This document shows, piece by piece, positions 46,671 to 55,609 of a stretch of DNA of 64,000 nucleotides (position 1 is the stretch's first letter; each line of letters begins with the position of its first letter). The stretch covers positions 496,001-560,000 of the forward strand of contig CANLBN010000001.1 in the NCBI GenBank assembly GCA_947488935.1, read 5' to 3'. The position numbers and the translations under genes are program-made. The notes below the pieces were generated by a model that saw nothing but the letters and a program-made list of their open reading frames with translations, ran no database searches and was not told the DNA's origin. Source of the stretch: an uncultured Pseudomonadales bacterium. GTDB lineage: Bacteria; Pseudomonadota; Gammaproteobacteria; Pseudomonadales; Cellvibrionaceae.

Positions 46671-47064
46671 TATTTAAAAACCTTAAATTTAAGTTAGTAA
46701 AGTAAGACAAACAAATTATAATTCCATCACCTAAAGTCATAAAGTAAGCCATAGTATCTTCATAACCAGACTGTACAGACATTCCATACATTGGAACAAT
46801 TAAACCACCCAGTATAACTACTAGCATATAAGCTCGTCTTGCCCATATATTAAAAAATAATAAACCTATACAAGACAGTGTGTAACTAGTCAGAACAAAG
46901 TAATTCATAGTCGTTATAGTTTCGGTTTCAAAAAAAGAACCATAACCAAGCCAATAAAATGCATTTATAGAGTGCTCATCATAGGCAAAACCCCAAGGCA
47001 TAAAGAACCATGCTAACTGTAAAAATATAAGTGATATTACTAAAGTTTTATATAAACGTATCAT
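46654..47064 (-). CDS. four-segment membrane protein, candidate RHS immunity
   Basis: 136 residues with four hydrophobic segments (about residues 8-24, 52-70, 77-95 and 105-125). The ATG at 47064 lies 4 bases after the RHS stop and has GGCGG about 9 bases upstream. A TTG further up would overlap the RHS end. A membrane protein directly after a variable RHS tip is where an immunity protein is expected, and suggests that the toxin acts at the membrane. The family is not recognised. Confidence 0.65.
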   Translation of the reverse strand: MIRLYKTLVISLIFLQLAWFFMPWGFAYDEHSINAFYWLGYGSFFETETITTMNYFVLTSYTLSCIGLLFFNIWARRAYMLVVILGGLIVPMYGMSVQSGYEDTMAYFMTLGDGIIICLSYFTNLNLRFLNIADTE

Positions 47065-47068
47065 TTTA

Positions 47069-50000
47069 TTAACCGCCAACTGGACGCCTTTCTATATGAC
47101 AAAAGCATGATGGATCTATATGAGGAGAACTCACTTGATGATCTGCTCGTATAGGGCAAAAATCTTTAGGGGAACCAGGGTCCGAGTTAAAGCATTCACA
47201 TACTCGTACTTCGATATAGCAAGAGCCGTTATTACATTTAGGCACCGTAGAGACAGCATCTTGAACTACATCCGGGAGATTATCCAACATATGATGTAAA
47301 GAAGGGTTTCTAGGCCCTCCCAAGGTATTCAGCTGTTGCTGTCTATATATTTGACGCAGTTGAGCTGGACTTAAACCTTGGCCTGCATGTGCTTGCTGAA
47401 AAGCATTCCAAGGATTAGGCGGCCTAGCTACAGGGCGTAACCCATCAGGATCAGAGTACATCAACGGATTCTGATACACATAGCCATACGTATTTATCCC
47501 GCCATTCAACCCAATAGGATCACTTCTCAGGTAACGCCCTAAACTTGGGTCATAATACCGATGCCAGTTGTAATGTAACTCCGTCTCCTCATCAAAATAC
47601 TGGCCCGGAAAGCGTAAGTTATTTTTTACTATCTCTGTGGTAACTGTGGCTTCCCCAAACGAGGTGAAATACGCTTGCCACACCGCGTTCTGTTGAGTAT
47701 CTGTAATCAACTGAGGCGTCCCTAAATGATCGTTTGTAATATGGTATAACGTAGCTGTGCCATTGTGGGTTTCAATAACCGCAATCGGTTGCTGATTCAG
47801 ATAGACATAATCCTTTTGCGGCGCTATGGCCTGTTGTGGATGCTCACTCATCAACTCACCGTTACTGCCATACTGGTAAATGACAGCCTGGTTGTTGCTA
47901 TTAGCCTTGTGGGTGCGCTGCCCTAATGCATTGTACGTGTACGTAGTCGTTTGGCTGTTGCTGGTTACACTACTTAGCCGGTTTGCCGCATTGTACGTAT
48001 AGCTGTAGGTGTCACTGTTTCCAGAATCTTGCAACGGGTTACCGTTGGCATCATAAACTAGTTGCCGGCTTGCGCCATGAACGGCTTCACTAATATTGCT
48101 CAGGCGGTTACCGTTTGCGTCTGTTGTGTAGGTTTCATCATTAGCAACCACGCTGTTCTCTGAGAGCTGTTTGAACGTACGATTACCCACTGGGTCGTAA
48201 TCGTAGGTAGTGAGCGTGTTGCCAATGGCTGCTTCAGTTAACCGCGATAGCGCATCATACGTATACTGATTGTTTTGGTTCTGATTATCATTATCAGTAA
48301 TAGCTGTGATATTACTGATCGGGTTATGTGTGTAACTTCTTTGATACAGTGTGGTACCTGCTGTGGTGTTTACGCGGATGTTGCTCATTCTTCCCGCCAA
48401 ACTCTGCCCGATCAGTGTGGTAACACCGTTACCGTAGGTCATGCGATTAATACCCGCAAATGGGTGGTACTGAATATCACTGACGATAATTTGTGTACTG
48501 CTCTGCCCCGCCGCTGTCATATAGATACTGCGGACTCTATTCAAGTGATCATAGGTATAGTGGATGTTATGCCCACTCGGGTAGGTCATTTGCGCTAACT
48601 GGCCAATTGCATTGTACACATAGGCGGTTGTGTAACAATCTGTGTCGTCTATACAGAACTGCTTTTGCGTCACACCAAACGGCCCATAGGTGTATGTAGT
48701 CCTGCCGCTCTCATCCGTGATGTGGGTCAGTTGACCCACTCCTAGGTTATTGTTTGTGTTGTCATCATATTGGTATGTCACATTCTCTTGCGGATGATTG
48801 GCATAGTCAATATGTGTCAAGCGATTAAGAACATCATACTGGTAAGTAGTCCGTTGCCCTCGAGCATCGGTCTTGCTGGTACGATTACCGCCATTGTCAT
48901 AAGTAAAGGTGGTTAATCCAGTATCTGGGCTCTGTTGGGTGACGAGGTCATCAAACGCATTGTAGGTATAAGTCGTGCTGTTATTTCGCTGGTCCGTGAC
49001 AGTGGTGATCCGGTGCTGTCCATCATATTGGTAAGTGATACTGCCGTTTAATGCATCGGTGGTTTGTTGTAGTCGGTGCTGGCTGTCATAACTCTGACTC
49101 GTCACCTGATTTAAGGCATCGGTCATGCCTGTGAAGTTACCCTGCGCGTCATAACGGTAGGTATCACTGTGATTGTCCCCGCGCGTGGTGGTCATTAACT
49201 GGCGTAAGGCATCATAAGCATGGCTGCGAGTGTAACTGACACTGCCATCTGGGCTGTGAATACTTTCTTCGGTTAGGTTGTTTTCAGTATCCCACGTGTA
49301 ATCGATAGTATTACCTACACTGTCACTGAGTTGGATCAGGCGGTAAGCATTATCGTATGTATACGTGACGGTTTCTCCGTTCGGTAAGGTACTGTGTGTG
49401 CGGTTACCATTCAGGTCATAGGTATGAGTAGTGGTAACTCCTGCGAAGGATTGTGTGGTTAAGCGGTTACGTTCGTCATAACCTAGGGTGGTGACAATAC
49501 CATTGGCATCAACAATGCGGGTGGCATAGCCATTGCGGTTGTAATGGGTAATTTCAGTAGTATGGCCCAAGCTGTTAGTGACGGTACGTAAATCACCGGT
49601 GGTCCAATCAGACGTGGTGCTGCCGTAATACGTGAATGTAGTCGGGTGATTTATATTTGGTGTCGCAGCAATACTGAGTTTCTGGCCGTATTGATTATAG
49701 GTGTATTGCCTTAGCCGCTCGGTAGTGGTGTTATCTAGGGCGGCACTAAAGCCTTGACTGCCGTTAGGGTCTAGGGTGGCTTGATAAACTATCTTACAAA
49801 TCCAGGGGCGCGGATTATTGACTGGCGCACAGCTCGCGATAGCATCGTTATTAAAGGGATCGGCATCACCGTGGTAAACCCAGTGTGTGATCAGTTCCGG
49901 TTCGCTTTGCTGGGTCGGGGAGCGCCATTGCGTATGCCAACGGCTCTGAGTTTTAGTGATTCCCGGTTGTAAGGCAACGTTGTCAGCCCGATAGTTACGG

Positions 50001-51676
50001 TAATCGGTATTGGGGATGCCCTCTACTTTTACTGTTTCTAGACTACGAGTATCCTCGTAAACATATTGAGTTTTGTGTTGATTAAAGTCTCTGGCCTCAT
50101 TTACACGTCCAACATTGTCATAGTTGCGAAAGTCACGACTGGCGGCACTGCCGCTGCCAGCAGGCTGATTGGTCTGCCTCAGTAGCAGAGTTTGGTCACT
50201 TAGACGAGTGAAGTAATGAAGCCAAGCGATATCGCGGCTATCGGTCTCAGTGGTATTGTTATAACCGTAGGTGATGGTACGAGCTTGGACCCCGTCGGCA
50301 CGAGAGGTATAGGTAGCCTGACTTTGCTGGTTATAGTGGTAGGTACCGATACGAGTATCATAGGCATCGAACTTCCCTGTCAAAGCCTGTTGTGAACGAG
50401 CACTGCTGTGCAGATAAGCAGCTTCATTGTAGGTGTAACGCATGCTGCCACCATCAGGCCAGATGACAGTATCCAGTAAGCGGTTATTCCAGATGTAGGT
50501 CACGGTTTGAGCATCAGGTAAGGTAACCTGGATTAAACGCTGCTCCGCATCGTAATGATAAGTTAGGCTGCGGCCGAAGTGATCAGTCTTGTGTTGTAAC
50601 AAGCCATCGGCGCTATAGCTGTAAACCAGCGAACCACCATCGATCAGGTCCGTACGGATCAGTTGACCATGGGTATTAAAAAAAGACATATTATCTTGTT
50701 GATCGCGGTACACCCAGGCACTGCCATCGTCCAGAGGTACAGCCAAACGCTGTAGTTGTGTAGTGTATGCTCGGGGGCCAGTGGCCGTATAGTCTTGCCC
50801 ATCGGTTGATTCATAGCGGTAACGCTGGCGACCAGACCACAGGTGAACGGTGTTCTCACCACCTGCAATAGAAGAGCATTTCTCATAAGGATAGCTTTCG
50901 TTGATATAAGGAGGCAGGTCTTCGCTGTAGCGTCGGTAAATACTCTGGTAGGGGTCTGTGCATTCATGGCCAGATAGTAAAGTAGTGACACCCTCTCCCC
51001 TTAAGGCTAAGGGGCGTTCGTTGACCCAGCCTTGGTACTGGTTGATATAACGCCGTTCTACCCGTAACAAGCCATCGGCGCTTTGGTAATCTACCACGTG
51101 CTCGGTCTTCTCGCCTGTCGCAAAATCAATCGGGTTACCCGTGATAGTCGAGGGCATTGGACAAGTGCCGTGGTCACTGACCAGCTCGGGTTTAAAACAG
51201 GTCACGATAGTATTGCTATCACCATCGTTGGTACTACGGCGATGGAAGCCTTCTGGGCAGTGGTGAGTAACACCTGCTGCAGTATCACCAGCGGGATAAC
51301 TGGATTCGGTAACATCGCCATTAGGATAACGCGATCGCACATTCGTAGTACCGGATATAATATAGGATATCGGGTGTCCATTATAAAATTTATTGCCGTA
51401 GACGAGGTTGGGTTCGGACCCAGTGAGCTCAACATATTGACAGGTATTTATCCCCGCTGAGATGCACTCACTAAAGGCCCGTTGACGGGTATTGTTGACA
51501 TCGCTAATCAGTTCGCTTAAAGAGCCGTAAACATTAGGGGTATAGCTGAACGATGCTGTAGCTGATATTTCAACTTCAGCCGATAATGCCGATTGCCCTG
51601 ACAATAAAACTACCGATAGTAGTGCTGTGAATATTTTTAATGCAGTACGGGTGTGTACTTTAGAATGACTAGCCAT
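47069..51676 (-). CDS. secreted RHS-repeat protein with a variable toxin tip
   Basis: About 1535 residues. A signal peptide ends in SGQSALSA, so export is through Sec. A DUF6531-like start (GNPIDFATGEKTEHVVDYQS) is followed by many YD repeats that form the RHS shell. The conserved core has RYYDPSLGRYLRSDPIGLNG and NPLMYSDPDGL. After this the tip of about 110 residues is unrelated and carries seven cysteines within about 50 residues (e.g. CYIEVRVCECF, CFCHIE). No toxin family is recognised. The ATG at 51676 is preferred over that at 51706, as GGATGG lies upstream. No T6SS gene is nearby. Confidence 0.9.
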   Translation of the reverse strand: MASHSKVHTRTALKIFTALLSVVLLSGQSALSAEVEISATASFSYTPNVYGSLSELISDVNNTRQRAFSECISAGINTCQYVELTGSEPNLVYGNKFYNGHPISYIISGTTNVRSRYPNGDVTESSYPAGDTAAGVTHHCPEGFHRRSTNDGDSNTIVTCFKPELVSDHGTCPMPSTITGNPIDFATGEKTEHVVDYQSADGLLRVERRYINQYQGWVNERPLALRGEGVTTLLSGHECTDPYQSIYRRYSEDLPPYINESYPYEKCSSIAGGENTVHLWSGRQRYRYESTDGQDYTATGPRAYTTQLQRLAVPLDDGSAWVYRDQQDNMSFFNTHGQLIRTDLIDGGSLVYSYSADGLLQHKTDHFGRSLTYHYDAEQRLIQVTLPDAQTVTYIWNNRLLDTVIWPDGGSMRYTYNEAAYLHSSARSQQALTGKFDAYDTRIGTYHYNQQSQATYTSRADGVQARTITYGYNNTTETDSRDIAWLHYFTRLSDQTLLLRQTNQPAGSGSAASRDFRNYDNVGRVNEARDFNQHKTQYVYEDTRSLETVKVEGIPNTDYRNYRADNVALQPGITKTQSRWHTQWRSPTQQSEPELITHWVYHGDADPFNNDAIASCAPVNNPRPWICKIVYQATLDPNGSQGFSAALDNTTTERLRQYTYNQYGQKLSIAATPNINHPTTFTYYGSTTSDWTTGDLRTVTNSLGHTTEITHYNRNGYATRIVDANGIVTTLGYDERNRLTTQSFAGVTTTHTYDLNGNRTHSTLPNGETVTYTYDNAYRLIQLSDSVGNTIDYTWDTENNLTEESIHSPDGSVSYTRSHAYDALRQLMTTTRGDNHSDTYRYDAQGNFTGMTDALNQVTSQSYDSQHRLQQTTDALNGSITYQYDGQHRITTVTDQRNNSTTYTYNAFDDLVTQQSPDTGLTTFTYDNGGNRTSKTDARGQRTTYQYDVLNRLTHIDYANHPQENVTYQYDDNTNNNLGVGQLTHITDESGRTTYTYGPFGVTQKQFCIDDTDCYTTAYVYNAIGQLAQMTYPSGHNIHYTYDHLNRVRSIYMTAAGQSSTQIIVSDIQYHPFAGINRMTYGNGVTTLIGQSLAGRMSNIRVNTTAGTTLYQRSYTHNPISNITAITDNDNQNQNNQYTYDALSRLTEAAIGNTLTTYDYDPVGNRTFKQLSENSVVANDETYTTDANGNRLSNISEAVHGASRQLVYDANGNPLQDSGNSDTYSYTYNAANRLSSVTSNSQTTTYTYNALGQRTHKANSNNQAVIYQYGSNGELMSEHPQQAIAPQKDYVYLNQQPIAVIETHNGTATLYHITNDHLGTPQLITDTQQNAVWQAYFTSFGEATVTTEIVKNNLRFPGQYFDEETELHYNWHRYYDPSLGRYLRSDPIGLNGGINTYGYVYQNPLMYSDPDGLRPVARPPNPWNAFQQAHAGQGLSPAQLRQIYRQQQLNTLGGPRNPSLHHMLDNLPDVVQDAVSTVPKCNNGSCYIEVRVCECFNSDPGSPKDFCPIRADHQVSSPHIDPSCFCHIERRPVGG

Positions 51677-51706
51677 TTTCCATCCATCTTTTTCAATAAT
51701 CTTCAA

Positions 51707-52194
51707 TGATTAATTAGCGGGAATGCTATTTATTTAGAGTAGCGATTACCACGATGCCAGAGAATTTTTTGTAACGTATTTCTCTGGTATTACACTATTT
51801 ACTTTGAATCGCATTTTACTCAAAAAAGCAAAACTGCTTGATTAAGCAGAGCATAATACTGACTCTTAAGCCTGACAACACAATTAAATACAATTCATCG
51901 TATGTTATATTCTTGCAGACAATATCAAATAAACTTATTTAGTACAAATCAAAGATAAAACAATAACCTTAATAGCACTCCGACAGTAAAGGCCACTATT
52001 TATCATAACGACTACCGCCTTGAAAAATTATCTACTAGCCAATACACATGCAAAACTCCCATCTAAATAACCTACTAGAACGTTCGACAAGCATACTTTA
52101 TTGCTTTTTACTCTAAAAAAATTACTATGAAATTTTTAATAGCAAACAGAAAAACTAACCAAAATTCTTTTGCAAGCAATTGATTAAAAAATAA
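51707..52194. other. AT-rich gene-free region upstream of the RHS gene
   Basis: No open frame with a ribosome site and no clear hairpin. It would hold the RHS promoter and the right edge of the island. Confidence 0.4.
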
Positions 52195-52704
52195 TTATCT
52201 TAGATTTTTCCTAAAAATTGCGTATAAAAAAACGCTTATAAAGCACAGCCAGAGAACAAACCCTGTCGAATAATCTGCAATAGAGCTACCCACTGGCAGC
52301 ACGATAAAGTCAATAATTTTATCGACGCTTAAACCTGCTGCAAATACAATTTGATTCGGTAAATTGGGGATAATTTGTTGGTAGTAAAGGTAGTGAATTT
52401 GTGGTGCCGTAGCTACTAAAAATAAGCATAAAAAAATAGTGGCTGCACAATCGATTAAAAAAACCAAAAAAGAATGAAGTTTTTTATCAAAATATTTATA
52501 GAGTTTTTCGGTTTTAATAAAATTTACTACATACAATACTACCGCCATTATTGATGAAATAATAACTAGGCCGATTATCTCTAATTGAGTCAGGGCAAAA
52601 AGAGAATCGCCTTCATTGGCAATTGGGTTTTGCTTAAGAGAATTGGGATGAACTATAAAAAAAATAATGACCGATAATAGTAGAATAACAATTTTTTTAA
52701 ACAC
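52195..52704 (-). CDS. four-segment membrane protein downstream of trkH
   Basis: 169 residues with about four hydrophobic segments (residues 5-20, 43-62, 81-102, 149-165). The GTG start at 52704 comes one base after the trkH stop, so translation is coupled. The final 30 residues (IADYSTGFVLWLCFIS and onward) are the part duplicated at the far side of the island. The family is unknown. A link to potassium uptake is suggested by position only. Confidence 0.7.
   Translation of the reverse strand: MFKKIVILLLSVIIFFIVHPNSLKQNPIANEGDSLFALTQLEIIGLVIISSIMAVVLYVVNFIKTEKLYKYFDKKLHSFLVFLIDCAATIFLCLFLVATAPQIHYLYYQQIIPNLPNQIVFAAGLSVDKIIDFIVLPVGSSIADYSTGFVLWLCFISVFLYAIFRKNLR
52201..52281. repeat. right direct repeat of the RHS island
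   Basis: The copy lying within the 3' end of the 52195 gene. 52234-52279 is identical to 44825-44870. Similarity extends out to the TAG at 52201, which aligns with the fisR stop at 44791. Confidence 0.92.
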
Positions 52705-52705
52705 G

Positions 52706-54154
52706 CTATTGTCGCCAAAATGCAGGTGTCAATAATACGAGCAATGTAAATACCTCTAATCGACCTAGTAGCATAGCAAAACACAATACCCATTTGGCGA
52801 CACTGTTTAAATCACCATAATGTGCTGCGACATCACCCATACCTGGGCCTAAATTATTAATGCAGGCACCGATCGCAGAAAAAGCTGTTAAAAAATCCAA
52901 GCCCGTGGCCATGAGAATCAAAAACATAATCATAAAGCTAATAACATAGGCTGCAAAAAACCCCCAAACTGCTTCGATAACACGGTCAGAGACAGGCTTA
53001 TTACCCACCTTAACGGGGATAATGGCATTGGGATGAATGAGTCTGTAGATTTCACGAATGCCCTGTTTACAAATCAGCATGACTCGCATGACTTTTATGC
53101 CGCCTGCTGTTGAGCCACCACAGCCTCCCATTAGTGCAAACATAAATAACATAAAGGGCAAAAAAGTTGGCCATTGGCTGTAGTCGGCGACACCAAAACC
53201 CGTTGTTGTTAATATTGAAACAAGCTCGAAACTACCGAACAACAAACTCTGGTTAAAGGAATAGACGTTCTGGCTATACAAATAAAGGACCGTGACAACG
53301 ACACCAAACAACACACACCATAAATAAAATTTACACTCGGGGTCTTTTAAAAAGTGCATAACACTTTTTGAGCGCCAGGCAACAAAATGCAGCGCGAAGT
53401 TAATACCCGACAGTAACATAAAGATAATGCCTATTATTAAAATAGCCGGGCTATCAAAAAAAGCCATGCTGGCATCGTGCGTCGAGAAGCCACCAATAGC
53501 CACGGTAGAAAATGCATGGCAAATAGCATCGAATGCCGTCATGCCCGCTAGCCAATAAGCAAAGGCACAAGCGATGGTTAAACTCACGTAGATAAAAAAT
53601 AATGCTTTGGCGGTTTGGGTAATCCGAGGCGTTAGCTTCGAGTCTTTAACGGGGCCTGGAGTCTCTGCGCGATAAAGCTGCATACCACCAATTCCCAACA
53701 TGGGCAAAATAGCAACGGCAATAACAATAATACCAATGCCACCTAGCCATTGAAGCTGCTGCCTGTAAAAAAGAATAGATTTGGGTAGATCGTCTAGGCC
53801 GGTTATTACTGTTGCCCCTGTGGTTGTCAGGCCTGAGATAGATTCAAAGACGGCATCGACAATGCTCAATTGGGTCGCATCATTTAGAATAAAGGGCAGC
53901 GAACCGGCGAGGCCAAGTACAGCCCAAAATAGCGCGGTTATTAAAAAGCCATCGCGTGTACGTAGGTCTTGTTTAGTTTTATAAACCGGCAACCAAGTAA
54001 AAAGGCCTGCCCCTAGGGTGATAAAGAAGGAAATAATAAATGCATTAATTGCTCCATCGTTATAAATAACAGAAATTAATACAGGAGGTAGTAAGGTGAT
54101 GCTAAACAACATCAATAATATTCCTAATATACGGAAAATAATTGAAGAATGCAT
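52706..54154 (-). CDS. trkH: potassium uptake protein TrkH
   Basis: Ion-conducting membrane subunit of the Trk potassium transporter. The 482 residues have four M1-P-M2 repeats. Filter glycines are visible in TTTGATVI, TVAIGGFST, TTTGFGVADY and ACINNLGPG. It is downstream of trkA and partly overlaps nothing. The distance to trkA is 53 bases. Confidence 0.96.
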   Translation of the reverse strand: MHSSIIFRILGILLMLFSITLLPPVLISVIYNDGAINAFIISFFITLGAGLFTWLPVYKTKQDLRTRDGFLITALFWAVLGLAGSLPFILNDATQLSIVDAVFESISGLTTTGATVITGLDDLPKSILFYRQQLQWLGGIGIIVIAVAILPMLGIGGMQLYRAETPGPVKDSKLTPRITQTAKALFFIYVSLTIACAFAYWLAGMTAFDAICHAFSTVAIGGFSTHDASMAFFDSPAILIIGIIFMLLSGINFALHFVAWRSKSVMHFLKDPECKFYLWCVLFGVVVTVLYLYSQNVYSFNQSLLFGSFELVSILTTTGFGVADYSQWPTFLPFMLFMFALMGGCGGSTAGGIKVMRVMLICKQGIREIYRLIHPNAIIPVKVGNKPVSDRVIEAVWGFFAAYVISFMIMFLILMATGLDFLTAFSAIGACINNLGPGMGDVAAHYGDLNSVAKWVLCFAMLLGRLEVFTLLVLLTPAFWRQ

Positions 54155-54207
54155 TTAGACCGCCTTATTAAATTTTTAAAATAAAAATGATGTATTTACT
54201 GATTACA

Positions 54208-55596
54208 TTAGAAGAAAGAGAAGCCAACTTGAAATAATTTCTCTACATGTTTTGTGTGACGCTTATCGACCAGGAACACAATCACGTGATCTTCATTTTT
54301 GATCACTGTACTGTCGTGGGCAATGAGCACTTCTTTACCGTTTTCTGTTTGCCGCAAAATAGCACCGATACTAGCACCCTCGGGCAAATCGACTTCTTCT
54401 ACGGTTTTACCCACAACTTTAGAACTATTTGCATCACCGTGGGCAATCACTTCGATCGCCTCAGCAGCGCTACGGCGTAACGAATGTACATTTACCATAT
54501 CAGCGCTACGTACATGAGAGAGTAAGCTACCAACGGTTGCCTGCTGTGGAGATATAGCAATATCGATTTCGCCACCCTGAATAAGGTCAACATAGGCGGG
54601 GTTATTAATTAAGGCCATTACTTTTTTAGCACCGAGGCGCTTAGCTAAAAGCGATGCCATGATATTTGCTTCATCATCGTTAGTGACGGCAATAAAAATA
54701 TCCGTCTCTTCGATATTCTCTTCTAGTAGTAGATCTTGATCCGACGCACTACCTTGAAGTATCACGCTGTAATCTAGCTCTTCGCTTAGCTCTTTACAGC
54801 GCTCCGAGCCTAGTTCAAAAATTTTAATGGAGTAGCGACTTTCTATTTTTTTGGCAAGCCGTAAACCAATATTACCGCCACCGGCAATCATAATACGCTT
54901 ATAGGGTTTTTCTGAGCGGCGCATCTCGCTCATTACCGCGCGGATATTACTGCGCGCGGCAATAAAAAAGACTTCGTCGTCAACTTCTATTACCGTATGC
55001 CCTTCGGGCATGATTGCCTGACCACGCCGATAAATAGCAGCAACACGTGTATCGACATTAGGCATATGTTGGCGCATAAAGCGTAATTCTCGGCCAACCA
55101 GCGGGCCGCCGTGGTAGGCCTTAACCGCCACTAAACGAATAGCTCCTTCGGCAAAGTCGAGCACTTGGAGCGCGCCTGGGTTTTCTATTAGGCTAAAAAT
55201 ATATTCAGAAACTAATTGCTCGGGACTAATGATGACATCAACAGGAGAGTGCTCATCACGAAATAACTTCTCTTTATAATTGGCAAAAACTGGGGCGCGA
55301 ATTCGCGCAATTTTTGTGGGTGTTCTATACAGGCTATAGGCAATCTGACAAGCCACCATGTTGACTTCATCATTAGCGGTAACGGCAATGAGCAAGTCTG
55401 CATCTTCAATATTTGCCTGCTCTAACACATCGGGATGAGAAGCATGGCCATTGACAACACGAATGTCGAGTCGGTCACGTAGCTCACGTAAAGTGTCTGC
55501 CGAGTTATCAACAACGGTTATATCGTTTTGCTCACGCGCGAGATGCTCGGCAATATTTGCACCTACCTGACCCGCACCAAGAATAATAATTTTCAT
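54208..55596 (-). CDS. trkA: Trk potassium transporter regulator TrkA
   Basis: Cytoplasmic NAD-binding regulator of TrkH. Two tandem RCK units, each with a Rossmann motif: GAGQVGANIAEHLA at residue 7 and GGGNIGLRLAKKIE near 230. Each is followed by a TrkA-C domain (after about 135 and 370). 462 residues, as in E. coli. It is 13 bases downstream of rsmB, the common order in pseudomonads. Confidence 0.97.
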   Translation of the reverse strand: MKIIILGAGQVGANIAEHLAREQNDITVVDNSADTLRELRDRLDIRVVNGHASHPDVLEQANIEDADLLIAVTANDEVNMVACQIAYSLYRTPTKIARIRAPVFANYKEKLFRDEHSPVDVIISPEQLVSEYIFSLIENPGALQVLDFAEGAIRLVAVKAYHGGPLVGRELRFMRQHMPNVDTRVAAIYRRGQAIMPEGHTVIEVDDEVFFIAARSNIRAVMSEMRRSEKPYKRIMIAGGGNIGLRLAKKIESRYSIKIFELGSERCKELSEELDYSVILQGSASDQDLLLEENIEETDIFIAVTNDDEANIMASLLAKRLGAKKVMALINNPAYVDLIQGGEIDIAISPQQATVGSLLSHVRSADMVNVHSLRRSAAEAIEVIAHGDANSSKVVGKTVEEVDLPEGASIGAILRQTENGKEVLIAHDSTVIKNEDHVIVFLVDKRHTKHVEKLFQVGFSFF

Positions 55597-55609
55597 GCTT
55601 TTTAGTGCC

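Larger units (their letters stand above)
44791..52281. mobile_element. RHS polymorphic-toxin island between direct repeats
   Basis: Between the two repeat copies lie an RHS toxin gene, membrane and soluble immunity-type genes, an orphan toxin tip and a small plus-strand gene. fisR ends at the left repeat and the repeated 3' end of the 52195 gene is at the right, suggesting insertion at that 3' end with duplication of the target. The RHS core is GC-richer and its flanks are more AT-rich than the neighbouring operons. No integrase or transposase is seen, so mobility is inferred from the repeats. Confidence 0.65.
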
